Assembly: GCA_023417265.1 (NCBI GenBank)
Contig: JAEZFY010000297.1
Span: 1 to 63,636 of the forward strand
DNA length: 63,636 bases
DNA from: Actinomycetes bacterium
GTDB lineage: Bacteria; Actinomycetota; Acidimicrobiia; Acidimicrobiales; Ilumatobacteraceae
Reading direction: 5' to 3'
Under the pieces are notes generated by a model that did no database searches, was not told the DNA's origin, and saw only the letters and a program-made list of their open reading frames with translations. This document shows positions 32,763 through 42,124 of the stretch, piece by piece (positions within the stretch are counted from its first letter, which is position 1; every line of letters begins with the position of its first letter). The position numbers were made by a program, and so were the translations under genes.

Positions 32763-34544
32763 TCAGCTCTCGATGTAGGCGTCGTGGAACATGATCATCG
32801 ACTGGCCCGTGCCGACGACACCCTTGACCCCAGGCGCCATCGCGTACAGCTCCTCGACAGCGCCATACGTCACGAGCGGGAGATCCTCGGCGTAGATCTC
32901 CGCGATGGTCGTCATCGCCTCACGTTGCTCGTCGATGTTCGATGCAGCGTTGAGAGCCACGATCGCAGCGTCCATCTCCGGGCTGTTGTAGCCGACCCGG
33001 TTGCCGGGACTGGTACTCAGGAAGTTGGCACTCACCGATGCGTCAGGCGTGCTGTCGGTGATCGTCAGGCCCCACATCGCCATGTCGAAGTCCTGCTCGA
33101 CGATCACGGCGCCGGCGATGGCGTCGATGGTGCCAATCGTCATGTCGATGGTCATCCCAGCGGCCTCGAGCAGCGACTGCACGACGACGGGCTGATTGGG
33201 AACCAGGTTGCGGGCTAGCAAGCGGACGGTGCCGTCCCAGCCCTCTGCCTTGAGCTCCTCCACCAACGCCTTGGCCTCGTCGAGGTTCGCCGCAGGCCCT
33301 TCGACTCCGCCGTAGAGGGCCGACGACTCGGCGATCAGTCCCTTGCTGCCGAGCAGTGCTCCATCGAACGCCTGCGTGCTGATGATCTCGGGGTCGAGCG
33401 CCAGGGCGACTGCCCGCCGGAACCGCACATCGGCGGTGACCGGTGTGTGGTTCCCGATGCCGTTGTTGATCATGAGGATTTCACCGCTGCTCACCAAGTT
33501 GGAGATCTCGTCGTAGCCGAGCGCATGCACCTCCGTGTTGATGTTGGCAGTGCGGAACACCGCCACGTTCAGCTCGCCTAGCTCGAGTGACTCGAGTTTG
33601 GTGCGGTCGTCGGGAAGCGTGACGAAGTTGATCGTCTCGACGCAGACCGGGCCGCCCCAGTAGTCGTCACGGGCCTTCAGCACGAGGTACGGCGACTCGC
33701 CCGGCGCCCAGCGCTCGACGAGGTACGGCCCGGCACCAGCGCCGTTGGGCTCGTTGCTGATCACGCTGGTCTCCTGGTCGTCGACCTCCGAGCCGAGCGC
33801 CGGGTTCACGATCATTCCGGCGCCCGACCCGAGGATCGAGGGAACGCTGCCCAAAGGCTCGAACGTGCGCAGCACGAACGTCCGGTCGTCTGGGGCATCG
33901 GAATTCTCGAGGTCGATCAGGGCGATCTGCGACCGCGCCGAGTTGCGGCCGGGCTGGAGCATCCGGGTCATGTTGTCGAGCACGTGCTGGGCGAGCAGCG
34001 GATCGCCGTTCGCGTACGACACGCCCTCGCGGAGGGTGAAGGTCCACTCCGTCAGTTCGTCGTTCGACTCCCACGACTCTACGATGTGAGGCACCCACGC
34101 CCCACTCGCCGCGTCCCAGCGGGTCAGCGTGTCGTAGATCGCGATCAGGTCGCTGCCACCGGCGATCGACGCCGTCGATTGCAGCGGATCGAGGGCCGGC
34201 GCCGGTGAGTACACACCGAAGTTGATCTCCGAACCGGCGACGGTTGCTTCGCAGTCGTCGGCGGGCGCCGAACCCGCGACGGACGTCGCCGGCATCGTTT
34301 CGTCCGGTTCGGCGGCCGTGCCGGCAGTCGTATCGCCGGTCGTGGTCTCCGGCGCGTCCGGTGGCTCCGTAGCCGTGGTCTCGGTCGGTCCGCCGTCGGC
34401 CACCGTGGTGGCTGCACCAGCAGTGTCCGGGGCAGCGTCGTCATCGTCGTCACCACCACAGGCCGCGCCTAACATGGCGAGTGCGACCAATGCACCTGCG
34501 AGGCGAAGGCCCCGGCCGTGGCGCGTGCGCGAACAGGTCGTCAT
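32763..34544 (-). CDS. Solitary lipoprotein substrate-binding protein (SBP family 5)
   Basis: 593 residues from the ATG at 34544, with GAGGGGGA upstream. The lipoprotein signal ends LGAAC|G, followed by GDDDDDA and a long Thr/Ala/Pro-rich linker. The family-5 domain follows: PALDPLQSTASIAGG, TFTLREGVSYANGDPL, GAGPYLVERWAPGESPYL and RRAVALALDPEIIS. It would bind a solute outside the cell, but no permease or ATPase gene is adjacent. It may feed the Dpp-type transporter at 50288-55770 or one outside the window. Confidence 0.9.
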   Translation of the reverse strand: MTTCSRTRHGRGLRLAGALVALAMLGAACGGDDDDDAAPDTAGAATTVADGGPTETTATEPPDAPETTTGDTTAGTAAEPDETMPATSVAGSAPADDCEATVAGSEINFGVYSPAPALDPLQSTASIAGGSDLIAIYDTLTRWDAASGAWVPHIVESWESNDELTEWTFTLREGVSYANGDPLLAQHVLDNMTRMLQPGRNSARSQIALIDLENSDAPDDRTFVLRTFEPLGSVPSILGSGAGMIVNPALGSEVDDQETSVISNEPNGAGAGPYLVERWAPGESPYLVLKARDDYWGGPVCVETINFVTLPDDRTKLESLELGELNVAVFRTANINTEVHALGYDEISNLVSSGEILMINNGIGNHTPVTADVRFRRAVALALDPEIISTQAFDGALLGSKGLIAESSALYGGVEGPAANLDEAKALVEELKAEGWDGTVRLLARNLVPNQPVVVQSLLEAAGMTIDMTIGTIDAIAGAVIVEQDFDMAMWGLTITDSTPDASVSANFLSTSPGNRVGYNSPEMDAAIVALNAASNIDEQREAMTTIAEIYAEDLPLVTYGAVEELYAMAPGVKGVVGTGQSMIMFHDAYIES

Positions 34545-34616
34545 GTGTTGTCCCCCTCGGTTCCCCCAGTTGCGTCCGAGCCGTTCGCCCGAACTCAGGT
34601 AGGGCGACGTACCCCA

Positions 34617-34647
34617 CCTGCCGGTCACCGTAAATGATCCCGGCAGG
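34617..34647. promoter_or_regulatory. Inverted repeat upstream of the solitary binding-protein gene
   Basis: CCTGCCGG and CCGGCAGG (8-base perfect arms) are separated by 15 bases of unusually AT-richer sequence including GTAAATGATC. It lies about 73 bp upstream of the binding-protein start in the divergent interval with the SDR gene. It may be an operator or promoter element; nothing else supports it. Confidence 0.35.
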
Positions 34648-34779
34648 CGCTGCTCGAAGACGCGGTTGGACGCGTCCGCAGTGCCGCACCGCCGTCCCTA
34701 GCCTCGCTCGAATGACCCGCCGCGCGAACACCATCCAGCGGTGCGACACGCCCGCATCACGTCGCCGAGGCGCCCGCCC

Positions 34780-35496
34780 ATGATCCCGTGGCGCGATCGC
34801 GTGGTGATGATCTCCGGAGCCAGCCGAGGGATCGGGCTGGCGATCGCCCGTCGCCTGGCCCACGACGGCGCCACGTTGAGCCTGGGCGGCCGCAACCTCG
34901 GGTCACTGACTCGGGGTACATCGGATCTGGCAGAGGAACGTACGACGCGCTGGTTCTACGACGCGCTTGAGCCGGCCACGGCCGGCGCCTGGGTCGACTC
35001 GACCGTCACCCGGTTCGGCCGCGTCGACGGGCTCGTCAACTGTGCCGGAATCTTGGAGAAGTTCACCCTTGAGGAGGGGGACACAGCGACACTCGACCGC
35101 CTGTTCGCCGTCAACGTGAAGGGCCCACTCGAACTCACCCGCCGGACGCTGCCGCACCTGCGCGCGAGCGGCTGCGGTCGGATCGTCAACGTGTCGAGCC
35201 TGTCGGGGGTCCGGGTGGCCAGCGATCAGGTCGGCTACGCGATCTCCAAGTTCGGCCTCACCGCCCTCTCCCATGCGACCCGTCGGGCGGCCTGGGACGA
35301 CGGGGTACGGGTGACCAATTTGTCCCCCGGCTTCGTCGACACCGACATGCCGCGCGACATCCACGCCGACGTCGACTGGTCGACGGCGACGCAGCCGGCC
35401 GACCTCGCCGCGATCGTCAGCATGGTGATGAGCTTGCCGAACTCGGCGTCGGTGTCACAGCTGAACGTCGCGTGCCGGTACGACCCGGGCACCTGA
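34780..35496 (+). CDS. Short-chain dehydrogenase/reductase (SDR)
   Basis: 238 residues from the ATG at 34780 (a GTG at 34741 is a longer alternative). Classical SDR: cofactor motif ISGASRGIGLAIARRL, NCAGILEKF in the NAG position, catalytic Ser in VSSLSGV and YAISKFG as YxxxK. It would interconvert a hydroxyl and keto group with NAD(P). Substrate unknown. Upstream of a broken deacylase-like gene and a CoA ligase. Confidence 0.88.
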   Translation: MIPWRDRVVMISGASRGIGLAIARRLAHDGATLSLGGRNLGSLTRGTSDLAEERTTRWFYDALEPATAGAWVDSTVTRFGRVDGLVNCAGILEKFTLEEGDTATLDRLFAVNVKGPLELTRRTLPHLRASGCGRIVNVSSLSGVRVASDQVGYAISKFGLTALSHATRRAAWDDGVRVTNLSPGFVDTDMPRDIHADVDWSTATQPADLAAIVSMVMSLPNSASVSQLNVACRYDPGT

Positions 35497-35573
35497 GTCG
35501 GGGCGGCGGTGACCGTCCAACCCGCGCCGCACGTCGGGCACCTACGCTCGGCCGGATCGAGAGGAGTGCAGGG

Positions 35574-37269
35574 ACGACCGTCGACCTCGTGGTCCGAGCC
35601 GGCCGCGTCGTCGACGGCACCGGCGCACCAGAACGGACCGCCGACGTCGCCATCCACGACGGTGTGATCGTCGAGGTCGGCCGGGTCGGGGCGCGCGGGG
35701 TTCGTGAGATCGACGCCGATGGAGCGCTCGTCGTCCCGGGATTCGTCGACGTCCACACGCATTACGACGGGCAAGCGACCTGGGACGACCGGTTGCTTCC
35801 CTCGTCGGCCCATGGCGTGACAACCGTGGTCGCGGGGAACTGCGGGATCGGCTTTGCACCCGCCCGCCCGGAGCATCGCGAACTCTTGATCGAGCTGATG
35901 CAGGGGGTCGAGGATCTGCCCGGCGCAGTGCTGCACGAGGGCCTTACCTGGAACTGGGAGTCGTTCCCGAGCTACCTCGACGAGCTCGACCGACGGCGCT
36001 ACGACATCGACCTGGCGACCCAGGTGTGCCACTCACTGCTGCGGGTGTTTGTCATGGGGTGAGCGCGGCATCCGGCGGGAGCCGGCAACTCCGGACGACG
36101 TGGCCGCGATGGGCGCCCTGGCCGCTGCAGGCATACGCGCCGGCGCGCTCGGCTTCTCCACGTGGCGCACCACGAGCCATCGGTCGAGCAGCGGCGAACA
36201 CATCCCGACCCTGACGGCCGGACGAGACGAACTGGTCGGGATTGCGAGCGCGATCGGGGCGACCGGTAGGGGGGTGCTGCAGGTGACGGCCGATGCGTCG
36301 GCCGGCGCCGACGAGCACGAGATCCTGCTGGCGAAGATGCGCGCCTCCGGACTGCCGCTGTCGGTGACGCTGCTTCAGTACCGCGGCACCGACTACCGCG
36401 ACAAGCTCGCCTTGCTGGAGCGGGCCAACGCCGAGGGCCTGGCCATGAGAGCCCAGATCGCCACCCGTGCGGTCGGCGTGATGCTCGGGCTCCAGACCAG
36501 CATGAACCCGCTGCTCGCCACCCCGACCTACCTGGAGGTTGCCGACCTCCCTCTGGCCGAGCAAGTGCGTCGACTGTCGACGGTCGATGCCCGCGCCCGC
36601 TTGTTCGGCGACCTCACCACCACTCCCCCGCGGTGGTCACTCGACCGGGTGTTCGATCTCGGAGAGATTCCCGACTACGAGCCGGAGCCCGCGGCGAGTG
36701 TTGCCGAGCGCGCCCGGGCGGCCGGTGTCGCGGCCGAGGAAATGCTCATCGACCTCCTCCTCCAGGACGGCGGCACCAAGCTGCTCTACGTAGCGGCGGT
36801 CAACTACTGCGACGGCGACTTCGCAGCGATCTCCGAGATGCTCGCGCATCCCCACACCATCCCTGGGCTGAGCGACGGGGGTGCCCACGTCGGCATCATC
36901 TCCGACGCCAGCTTCCCCACCACGCTGTTGAGCCATTGGGGACGCGATCGCACGCGTGGCCGGACGTTCGATGTGGCGTTCCTCGTCGGGCAGCAGTGTC
37001 GCGCCACTGCCGAAGCGGTCGGCCTCCGCGATCGGGGTGTGCTCCTACCCGGATACAAGGCAGACCTGAACGTGATCGACTTCGAACGGCTCGGCGTGTC
37101 GGCGCCTCGCATGGTCTGCGACCTCCCTGCCGGCGGCCAGCGGCTGCTCCAAGACGCCCACGGCTATCTGCACACTGTGGTCAGTGGTGTCGAGACGTAC
37201 GCGAACGGCGCGTCGACCGGTGAGCTACCCGGGAGGCTCGTGCGCTGGAATCGCGCGAATCCGCGCTAG
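35574..37269 (+). pseudogene. N-acyl-D-amino-acid deacylase-like amidohydrolase, frameshifted and without a normal start
   Basis: The N-terminal frame reads TVDLVVRAGRVVDGTGAPER, then FVDVHTHYDGQATWDDRL (metal HxH) and VVAGNCGIGFAP. It hits a stop at 36060. The next frame continues directly with ERGIRREPATPDDVAAMG to the end at 37269, with LSDGGAHVG carrying the late Asp. The break is a GGGG run at 36056-36059 where GGG would restore a protein of about 564 residues, a normal family length. Seven bases after GAGAGGAG, where an initiating ATG is expected (35574), the sequence has ACG. Two defects favour a real pseudogene over sequencing error. Confidence 0.72.
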
Positions 37270-37340
37270 GTGCCGGCGAGAACGTCGGCGGATGGACACC
37301 GTCGGGATCGGTCTCGGGCTGCCCTCGTAGCCTGTCGAGG

Positions 37341-38831
37341 ATGCACCTGTCGACCCTCGTGGACATGGTCGGCTCGGGCCTGGCCGACCGCGTCCTTCTC
37401 GGCAGCCGGGATGAGCCGGTAACCGGCGCCGATCTGGCCGAGCGGGCGGGCCGAGGAGCCGCCGGGCTGGCGGACCGTTCGGCGCTCGTGTACGTGGGCG
37501 AGAACCATCCGCTGCTTCCGGTAGCGCTCCTGGCTGCGGCCTGGCGAGGGATCCCGTTCGTACCTGTCAACTACCGCCTCAAGGACGCGCAACTCAACGC
37601 GCTCGTCGATCGTCAGCCGGGTGCGCTGGTGCTCACCGATCCGGCGAGCGCCAGGCGGATCACTGGTGGACACGACGTGATCGTGCTTGATGATTGGCTC
37701 AAGGCGTTGCCCGTCGACACCGACGTCGTCGCCGCCGACGATGACAATGCCGTCGCCGTGGTGCTCTACACGTCCGGTACAACGGCCGCCCCGAAGTCGG
37801 CGCTCCTGCGGCACCGGCACCTGATGGCTTACCTGCTCAACACTATCGAGTTCGGCAGCGCCGGATCCGACGAGGCCGTTCTGGTGGCGGTACCCCCGTA
37901 TCACGTCGCGGGAATGGCCAACATGCTCTCGAACCTGTTCGCCGGCCGACGGATGGTGTACCTCCCGACCTTCGAAGCCGGGCTTTGGCTCGAGACCGTC
38001 CGCGACGAGCAGGTCACCCAGGCGATGGTGGTGCCCACGATGCTCGCCCGGATCGTGGACGCGACGGGCGAGGGGCCCGCCCACGTGCCGACCTTGCGGT
38101 CGCTCTCGTACGGCGGCGCCAAGGTCGCCGAACGTGTCATTCGCGAGGCGCTCGTGCGATTCCCGGGCGTCGGGTTTGTCAACGCATACGGACTGACCGA
38201 GACGGCGTCGACGATCGCAGTGCTCGGGCCCGACGACCACCGGGCGGCGCTTGCCGGGGACCCTGCGGCGGTCGCACGGCTCGGATCGGCCGGAAAGGTC
38301 CTCCCGAGCATCGAGATCGAGATCCGCGACGAGGCGGGAAGCGCGCTGCCGGCAGGTCAGACCGGTCTGATCTTCCTTCGTGGCGACCAGATCGCCGGTG
38401 AGTACGCGAGCGGGTCGCTGCTCGACGAGCACGGCTGGTTCTGCACCCGCGATCGGGGTTGGCTCGACCATGCGGGCTACCTGTTCATCGAAGGCCGTGC
38501 CGACGACACGATCATCCGGGGCGGTGAGAACATCGCCCCGGCGGAGATCGAGGAAGTGTTGCTGTCGCACCCTGCGATCGTCGAGGCGTGCGTCGTCGGC
38601 ATCCCCGACGACGAGTGGGGCCAACGCCTCGCCGCTGCGGTCGTGGTCGCCCCACTCGGCGTCGTCGGTACCGACGAGTTGCGCGAGCTGGTCCGCGACC
38701 GGCTGCGCAGCTCCAAAACCCCCGAGACGATCGTGTTCCGCGACCACCTGCCGCACACCGAGACCGGGAAGCTGCTGCGGCGAGTCGTCCAGGAAGACCT
38801 CGCTCGGTCAGCCGAACAGCAAGGAGCATGA
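37341..38831 (+). CDS. AMP-forming acyl-CoA ligase
   Basis: 496 residues. ANL-superfamily motifs: P-loop VVLYTSGTTAAPKSALL, AYGLTETAS, WFCTRDRGW, IEGRADDTIIRGGENI and C-terminal lysine in ETGKLLRR. It activates a carboxylic acid to its CoA thioester with ATP; the acid is unknown. The P-loop departs slightly from the usual TGxPKG. The stop overlaps the start codons of the small downstream gene, indicating coupling. Confidence 0.9.
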   Translation: MHLSTLVDMVGSGLADRVLLGSRDEPVTGADLAERAGRGAAGLADRSALVYVGENHPLLPVALLAAAWRGIPFVPVNYRLKDAQLNALVDRQPGALVLTDPASARRITGGHDVIVLDDWLKALPVDTDVVAADDDNAVAVVLYTSGTTAAPKSALLRHRHLMAYLLNTIEFGSAGSDEAVLVAVPPYHVAGMANMLSNLFAGRRMVYLPTFEAGLWLETVRDEQVTQAMVVPTMLARIVDATGEGPAHVPTLRSLSYGGAKVAERVIREALVRFPGVGFVNAYGLTETASTIAVLGPDDHRAALAGDPAAVARLGSAGKVLPSIEIEIRDEAGSALPAGQTGLIFLRGDQIAGEYASGSLLDEHGWFCTRDRGWLDHAGYLFIEGRADDTIIRGGENIAPAEIEEVLLSHPAIVEACVVGIPDDEWGQRLAAAVVVAPLGVVGTDELRELVRDRLRSSKTPETIVFRDHLPHTETGKLLRRVVQEDLARSAEQQGA

Positions 38832-39142
38832 TGTCACTCACATTGAAGCCAGGAACCCGCCTGTTCAGCTCGGTCGACTCGACCGAGCTGATCACCGTCA
38901 AGGCCCCGACCGATCCGGTCGAGCTGACGATCGGTGGTGTGCCGGCGCTGCTGAGCGCCGACGAGCGAACGATCGGCGCGCCGGCTACGGGTCATGACGG
39001 CGGTGCGACTCTTGGCAAGCGTTTCGTCGATGCAGCCGAATCGATCGAGCTGCTCGTCACGAAGCCGGGCGCGTCGGTGCCGGCGCTGGCAGGCGAGTTG
39101 CTCGTGATCAAGGCCGCCAAGGCGCTGCCCGCCTCCGACTGA
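38831..39142 (+). CDS. Small conserved-looking protein coupled to the CoA ligase
   Basis: 103 residues; ATGATG at 38828-38833 gives two possible starts, with AAGGAG directly upstream. It begins SLTLKPGTRLFSSVDSTELI, then VELTIGGVPALL and a C-terminal GELLVIKAAKALPAS. No catalytic motif or membrane segment. I recall similar small proteins next to acyl-CoA ligase genes in actinobacteria, but know no function. A role with the ligase (carrier, regulator or accessory subunit) is only a guess. Confidence 0.72.
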   Translation: MSLTLKPGTRLFSSVDSTELITVKAPTDPVELTIGGVPALLSADERTIGAPATGHDGGATLGKRFVDAAESIELLVTKPGASVPALAGELLVIKAAKALPASD

Positions 39143-39224
39143 TCCGGGCGCTCCCGACACGACCGAGCGCTCCGAGGTGTGTCCATGCGCGGCCCGGGGA
39201 GTTGCGACGTACGGTGATCGGGCA

Positions 39225-40511
39225 GTGACCACGCGCGGAGCATCGAGTGCCCTGGCGATCCCCGCATATCGCCGAGTGTTCGCAAGTGCACTGGTCGTCA
39301 TCTTCGGGGTGATGGCGCAAGCGATCGCGCGGGCGTGGTTGGCTCGGGACCTGACCGGGAGCAACACCGGGCTGGGCGGTGTGATGCTGGCGTTCGGTGC
39401 GGCGATGCTGATCGCGACACCCTTCGGTGGGGTCGCCGCCGACCGCTATGCCAAGCGTCGCGTGATGGCGGCGGCGATCACGACGTTGGTCGTCTCGTCA
39501 GGGCTGATCGGGCTTGCCGTCACGCTTGACAGTGTGAAGTATTGGATGCTTCTGACCGCCGGTGCCATCCAAGCGACCGCATTTGCGTTCTACCTGCCGG
39601 CACGCGTTGCATTCATTGCCGAGATCGTGCCGGTCGCACTGCTTCCGAATGCGATCGTGACCGCCCAGATGGCCCAGGAGGTGGGTCGGGTGATCGCGCC
39701 AGCCCTCGCCGGGGCGCTCTTGGGGGTCGCGTGGTTCGGTGTTGGTGGCGTGTTCCTCGCTGCGGCTGCCACCTGCACCGGCGCACTGATGCTCCTCGTC
39801 GGGCTGCCCCGTGGCGAGCCCTCCGGACAGTCAGGGCGGTCGGCCCTCGCCGAAGCGTTCGATGCGTTCGAGTACACCCGCCGCACAGAGGGGCTCGGGG
39901 TGATCGCCCTCTTGATGGTGAGCGTCGTGATGGTCGGCTTCCCCTATCTGACCTTTCTCCCGACGCTCGCGAACGACCGCTACGAGGTCGGTGCGGTCGG
40001 ATTCGGTGTCATGTCGGCCACATCGGGAGCGGGAGCCCTGGCCGCCGGCGCCCTCGTCGCCTCCAACGACAACCAGCGACCGTGGTTGACGATCTCGGTC
40101 GCAGCGACGGTGCTCGGTGTGTCGCTCGCAGGGCTCGGCCTGGCGCCGAGCTTGCCGATCGCGCTCGTCGCACTGGTGGCCGTCGGGGGGAGCGGGCTCG
40201 TGTTCCAGACCGGGTGCCAGACGCTCATGCTGCAACTGTCGGCAGTCGAGTTCCACGGGCGCGTGCAGAGCTTCCTGATCGTCGGGTTCAGCGGGTTCGG
40301 CCTGGCCGCCCTTCCGCTCGGCCTCGTGGCCGATGCCACCTCGGTCGGAGCGACGCTCGTCGGAATGGGCGTCGTGGTGCTCGCCATGGCCACCCTGTTC
40401 GCGTGGGCGCGTTGGCGGTTGCGTCAAGAACGGGCCGCAGTGGCAGGCAAGTCGATCCCCCCGACGAGCTATCTGCCGGAAGTGCCGGCCGAACGCGGTT
40501 TCCCGACCTGA
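39225..40511 (+). CDS. MFS exporter (EntS-like, MFS_3 type)
   Basis: 428 residues from the GTG at 39225 (a longer start at 39177 is possible). About 12 hydrophobic helices; ARAWLARDLTGSNTGLGGVML at the N-terminus and ADRYAKRRVM at the loop 2-3 signature (D-R-x-x-x-R). RVAFIAEIVPVALLPNAIV is typical of the EntS-like family. Predicted proton-driven export of a small molecule at the cytoplasmic membrane. Ends 9 bp before the thiolase stop, tail to tail. Confidence 0.87.
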   Translation: MTTRGASSALAIPAYRRVFASALVVIFGVMAQAIARAWLARDLTGSNTGLGGVMLAFGAAMLIATPFGGVAADRYAKRRVMAAAITTLVVSSGLIGLAVTLDSVKYWMLLTAGAIQATAFAFYLPARVAFIAEIVPVALLPNAIVTAQMAQEVGRVIAPALAGALLGVAWFGVGGVFLAAAATCTGALMLLVGLPRGEPSGQSGRSALAEAFDAFEYTRRTEGLGVIALLMVSVVMVGFPYLTFLPTLANDRYEVGAVGFGVMSATSGAGALAAGALVASNDNQRPWLTISVAATVLGVSLAGLGLAPSLPIALVALVAVGGSGLVFQTGCQTLMLQLSAVEFHGRVQSFLIVGFSGFGLAALPLGLVADATSVGATLVGMGVVVLAMATLFAWARWRLRQERAAVAGKSIPPTSYLPEVPAERGFPT

Positions 40512-40520
40512 CTCGGGGCG

Positions 40521-41696
40521 CTACGGCGAGTCCGCGACTTCGATCGCCACGGCGACCGCCTGCCCCACGCCGATGCACGCGGTGGCGATGCCGGTGCCGC
40601 CGCCGCGCCGCCGCAATGCCGCGGCGACATCGAGCACGACGCGCACCATCGAGGCCCCGAGCGGGTGCCCGATGGCAATCGCTCCGCCATTGCAGTTGAC
40701 CGCGTCGGGGTCGATCTCAGGCAGCTCGCGGAGGCAGCTCAACACCATCGCCGCGAAGGCTTCGTTGATCTCGATGACATCCCACTCGTCGACTCGCCGG
40801 CCGAGCTGGGCCGACAGCTTGCGGACGGCCGCAACGGGCGCCGTCGCGAACCGTTCGGGCGCGCTGCCGACCGTCACCGACGCGACCACTCGAGCCAGGG
40901 GCGCGACGCCGAGCGCAGCGACGATGTCGTCGCCGACCACCATTGCCGCCGCCGCACCGTCGTTGATCGGGGCCGAGTTACCGGCCGTCACGGCCCCGTC
41001 GGGCGAGAACGCCGAAGGAAGGCGTGCGAGCGCGGCGGCCGACGTGCCTGGACGCACCGACTCGTCGCCGTCGACTCCGTCGACGGGCATCACTAATTCG
41101 CGGGTCCCCGTCTCGCGTGCCCGTGCAGCGAGCGTGTGGCTGCGCAACGCCCACTCGTCCTGCTCGCTCCGGGAGATCCCGTGTTCGGCGGCGATCAGTT
41201 CGGCCGCGCGCCCGAGTGCAACCGTCCAGGCGTCAGGGAACTTCGGGTTGGGTAGGCGCCAGCCGACCGTCGTGGAGTGCACGCTGAGCTCACGGGGGAA
41301 TGCGCTGTCAGGAGCCGGGATGATGAAGGGCGCCCGGCTCATGCTCTCGACGCCGCCGGCCAACACGATCGACGCATCGCCGGAGCGCACCATCCGCGCC
41401 GCCTGGACGATCGCCTCGGCTCCCGAGCCGCACAGTCGGTTCACGGTCACGCCCGGCACCGTCGCCGGGACACCTGCCAGCAACAGCGCCATCCGAGCGA
41501 CGTTGCGGTTGTCCTCCCCTGCGCCGTTGACGTTCCCGAACACGACGTCGTCGATGCCGCGTTCGGCGATCTGCGGGTGACGCGCGAGCAACTCGGCGAT
41601 CGGCAGTGCGGCGAGATCGTCGGCGCGGATGTGCGCCAAGCCGCCCCGCGCGCGGCCGAACGGCGTCCTCACCCCGTCGACGATCCACGCGTTCAT
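40521..41696 (-). CDS. Thiolase (acetyl-CoA acyltransferase)
   Basis: 391 residues. Active-site cysteine in VNRLCGSGAEAI near residue 87, histidine in NGGAIAIGHPLGAS, and the second cysteine in CIGVGQAVA; the N-terminal WIVDGVRTPFGRARGG is typical. NEAFAAM is conserved. It cleaves 3-ketoacyl-CoA with CoA, or the reverse. The ATG overlaps the stop of the B12-binding subunit by 4 bp, placing it in an operon with the acyl-CoA mutase and a CoA ligase. Confidence 0.92.
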   Translation of the reverse strand: MNAWIVDGVRTPFGRARGGLAHIRADDLAALPIAELLARHPQIAERGIDDVVFGNVNGAGEDNRNVARMALLLAGVPATVPGVTVNRLCGSGAEAIVQAARMVRSGDASIVLAGGVESMSRAPFIIPAPDSAFPRELSVHSTTVGWRLPNPKFPDAWTVALGRAAELIAAEHGISRSEQDEWALRSHTLAARARETGTRELVMPVDGVDGDESVRPGTSAAALARLPSAFSPDGAVTAGNSAPINDGAAAAMVVGDDIVAALGVAPLARVVASVTVGSAPERFATAPVAAVRKLSAQLGRRVDEWDVIEINEAFAAMVLSCLRELPEIDPDAVNCNGGAIAIGHPLGASMVRVVLDVAAALRRRGGGTGIATACIGVGQAVAVAIEVADSP

Positions 41697-42124
41697 CCGG
41701 GCTCGGCCCGCTCGCGCAGGGTGCTGTCGAGCCACGTGGTGATCTCCGTCAGCGACGAACCCGGCGTAAACACCCGAGCCACCCCGAGCTCCTGCAGCCG
41801 CTCAATATCGCGATCGGGGATGATGCCTCCGGCGAACACCAGCATGTGCCCGCCGCCCGCCCGCTCGAGCTCGTCGATCACAGCGGGGAGCAGCGTCATG
41901 TGGCCGCCCGAGAGGACCGACAGGCCGACGGCGTCGACATCCTCGTCGATCGCGACGGAGGCTATCTGTCGCGGTGTCTGGAAGAGGCCGGTGTACACGA
42001 CCTCCATGCCGGCGTCGCGCAGGGTACGGGCGATCACTCGCGCACCTCTGTCGTGCCCGTCGAGGCCCGGCTTGCCCACCAGTACGCGCCACGGCAGGCG
42101 ATCGGTTGACAGCGACGCGATCAC
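41693..42124 (-). CDS. Acyl-CoA mutase small subunit, B12-binding domain
   Basis: 143 residues from a GTG that overlaps the large-subunit stop as GTGA. It carries the cobalamin motif KPGLDGHDRG (DxHxxG; His is the lower cobalt ligand), then VGLSVLSGGHM (SxL) and VFAGGIIPD (GG). This is the stand-alone C-terminal domain of methylmalonyl-CoA mutase-type enzymes, which works only with the large subunit encoded immediately upstream. Confidence 0.92.
   Translation of the reverse strand: MIASLSTDRLPWRVLVGKPGLDGHDRGARVIARTLRDAGMEVVYTGLFQTPRQIASVAIDEDVDAVGLSVLSGGHMTLLPAVIDELERAGGGHMLVFAGGIIPDRDIERLQELGVARVFTPGSSLTEITTWLDSTLRERAEPG

Noticed and set aside
39831..40427. 198-residue minus-strand ORF opposite the MFS exporter
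   Set aside because: His/Arg/Glu/Asp-rich antisense of a membrane protein; no motif.
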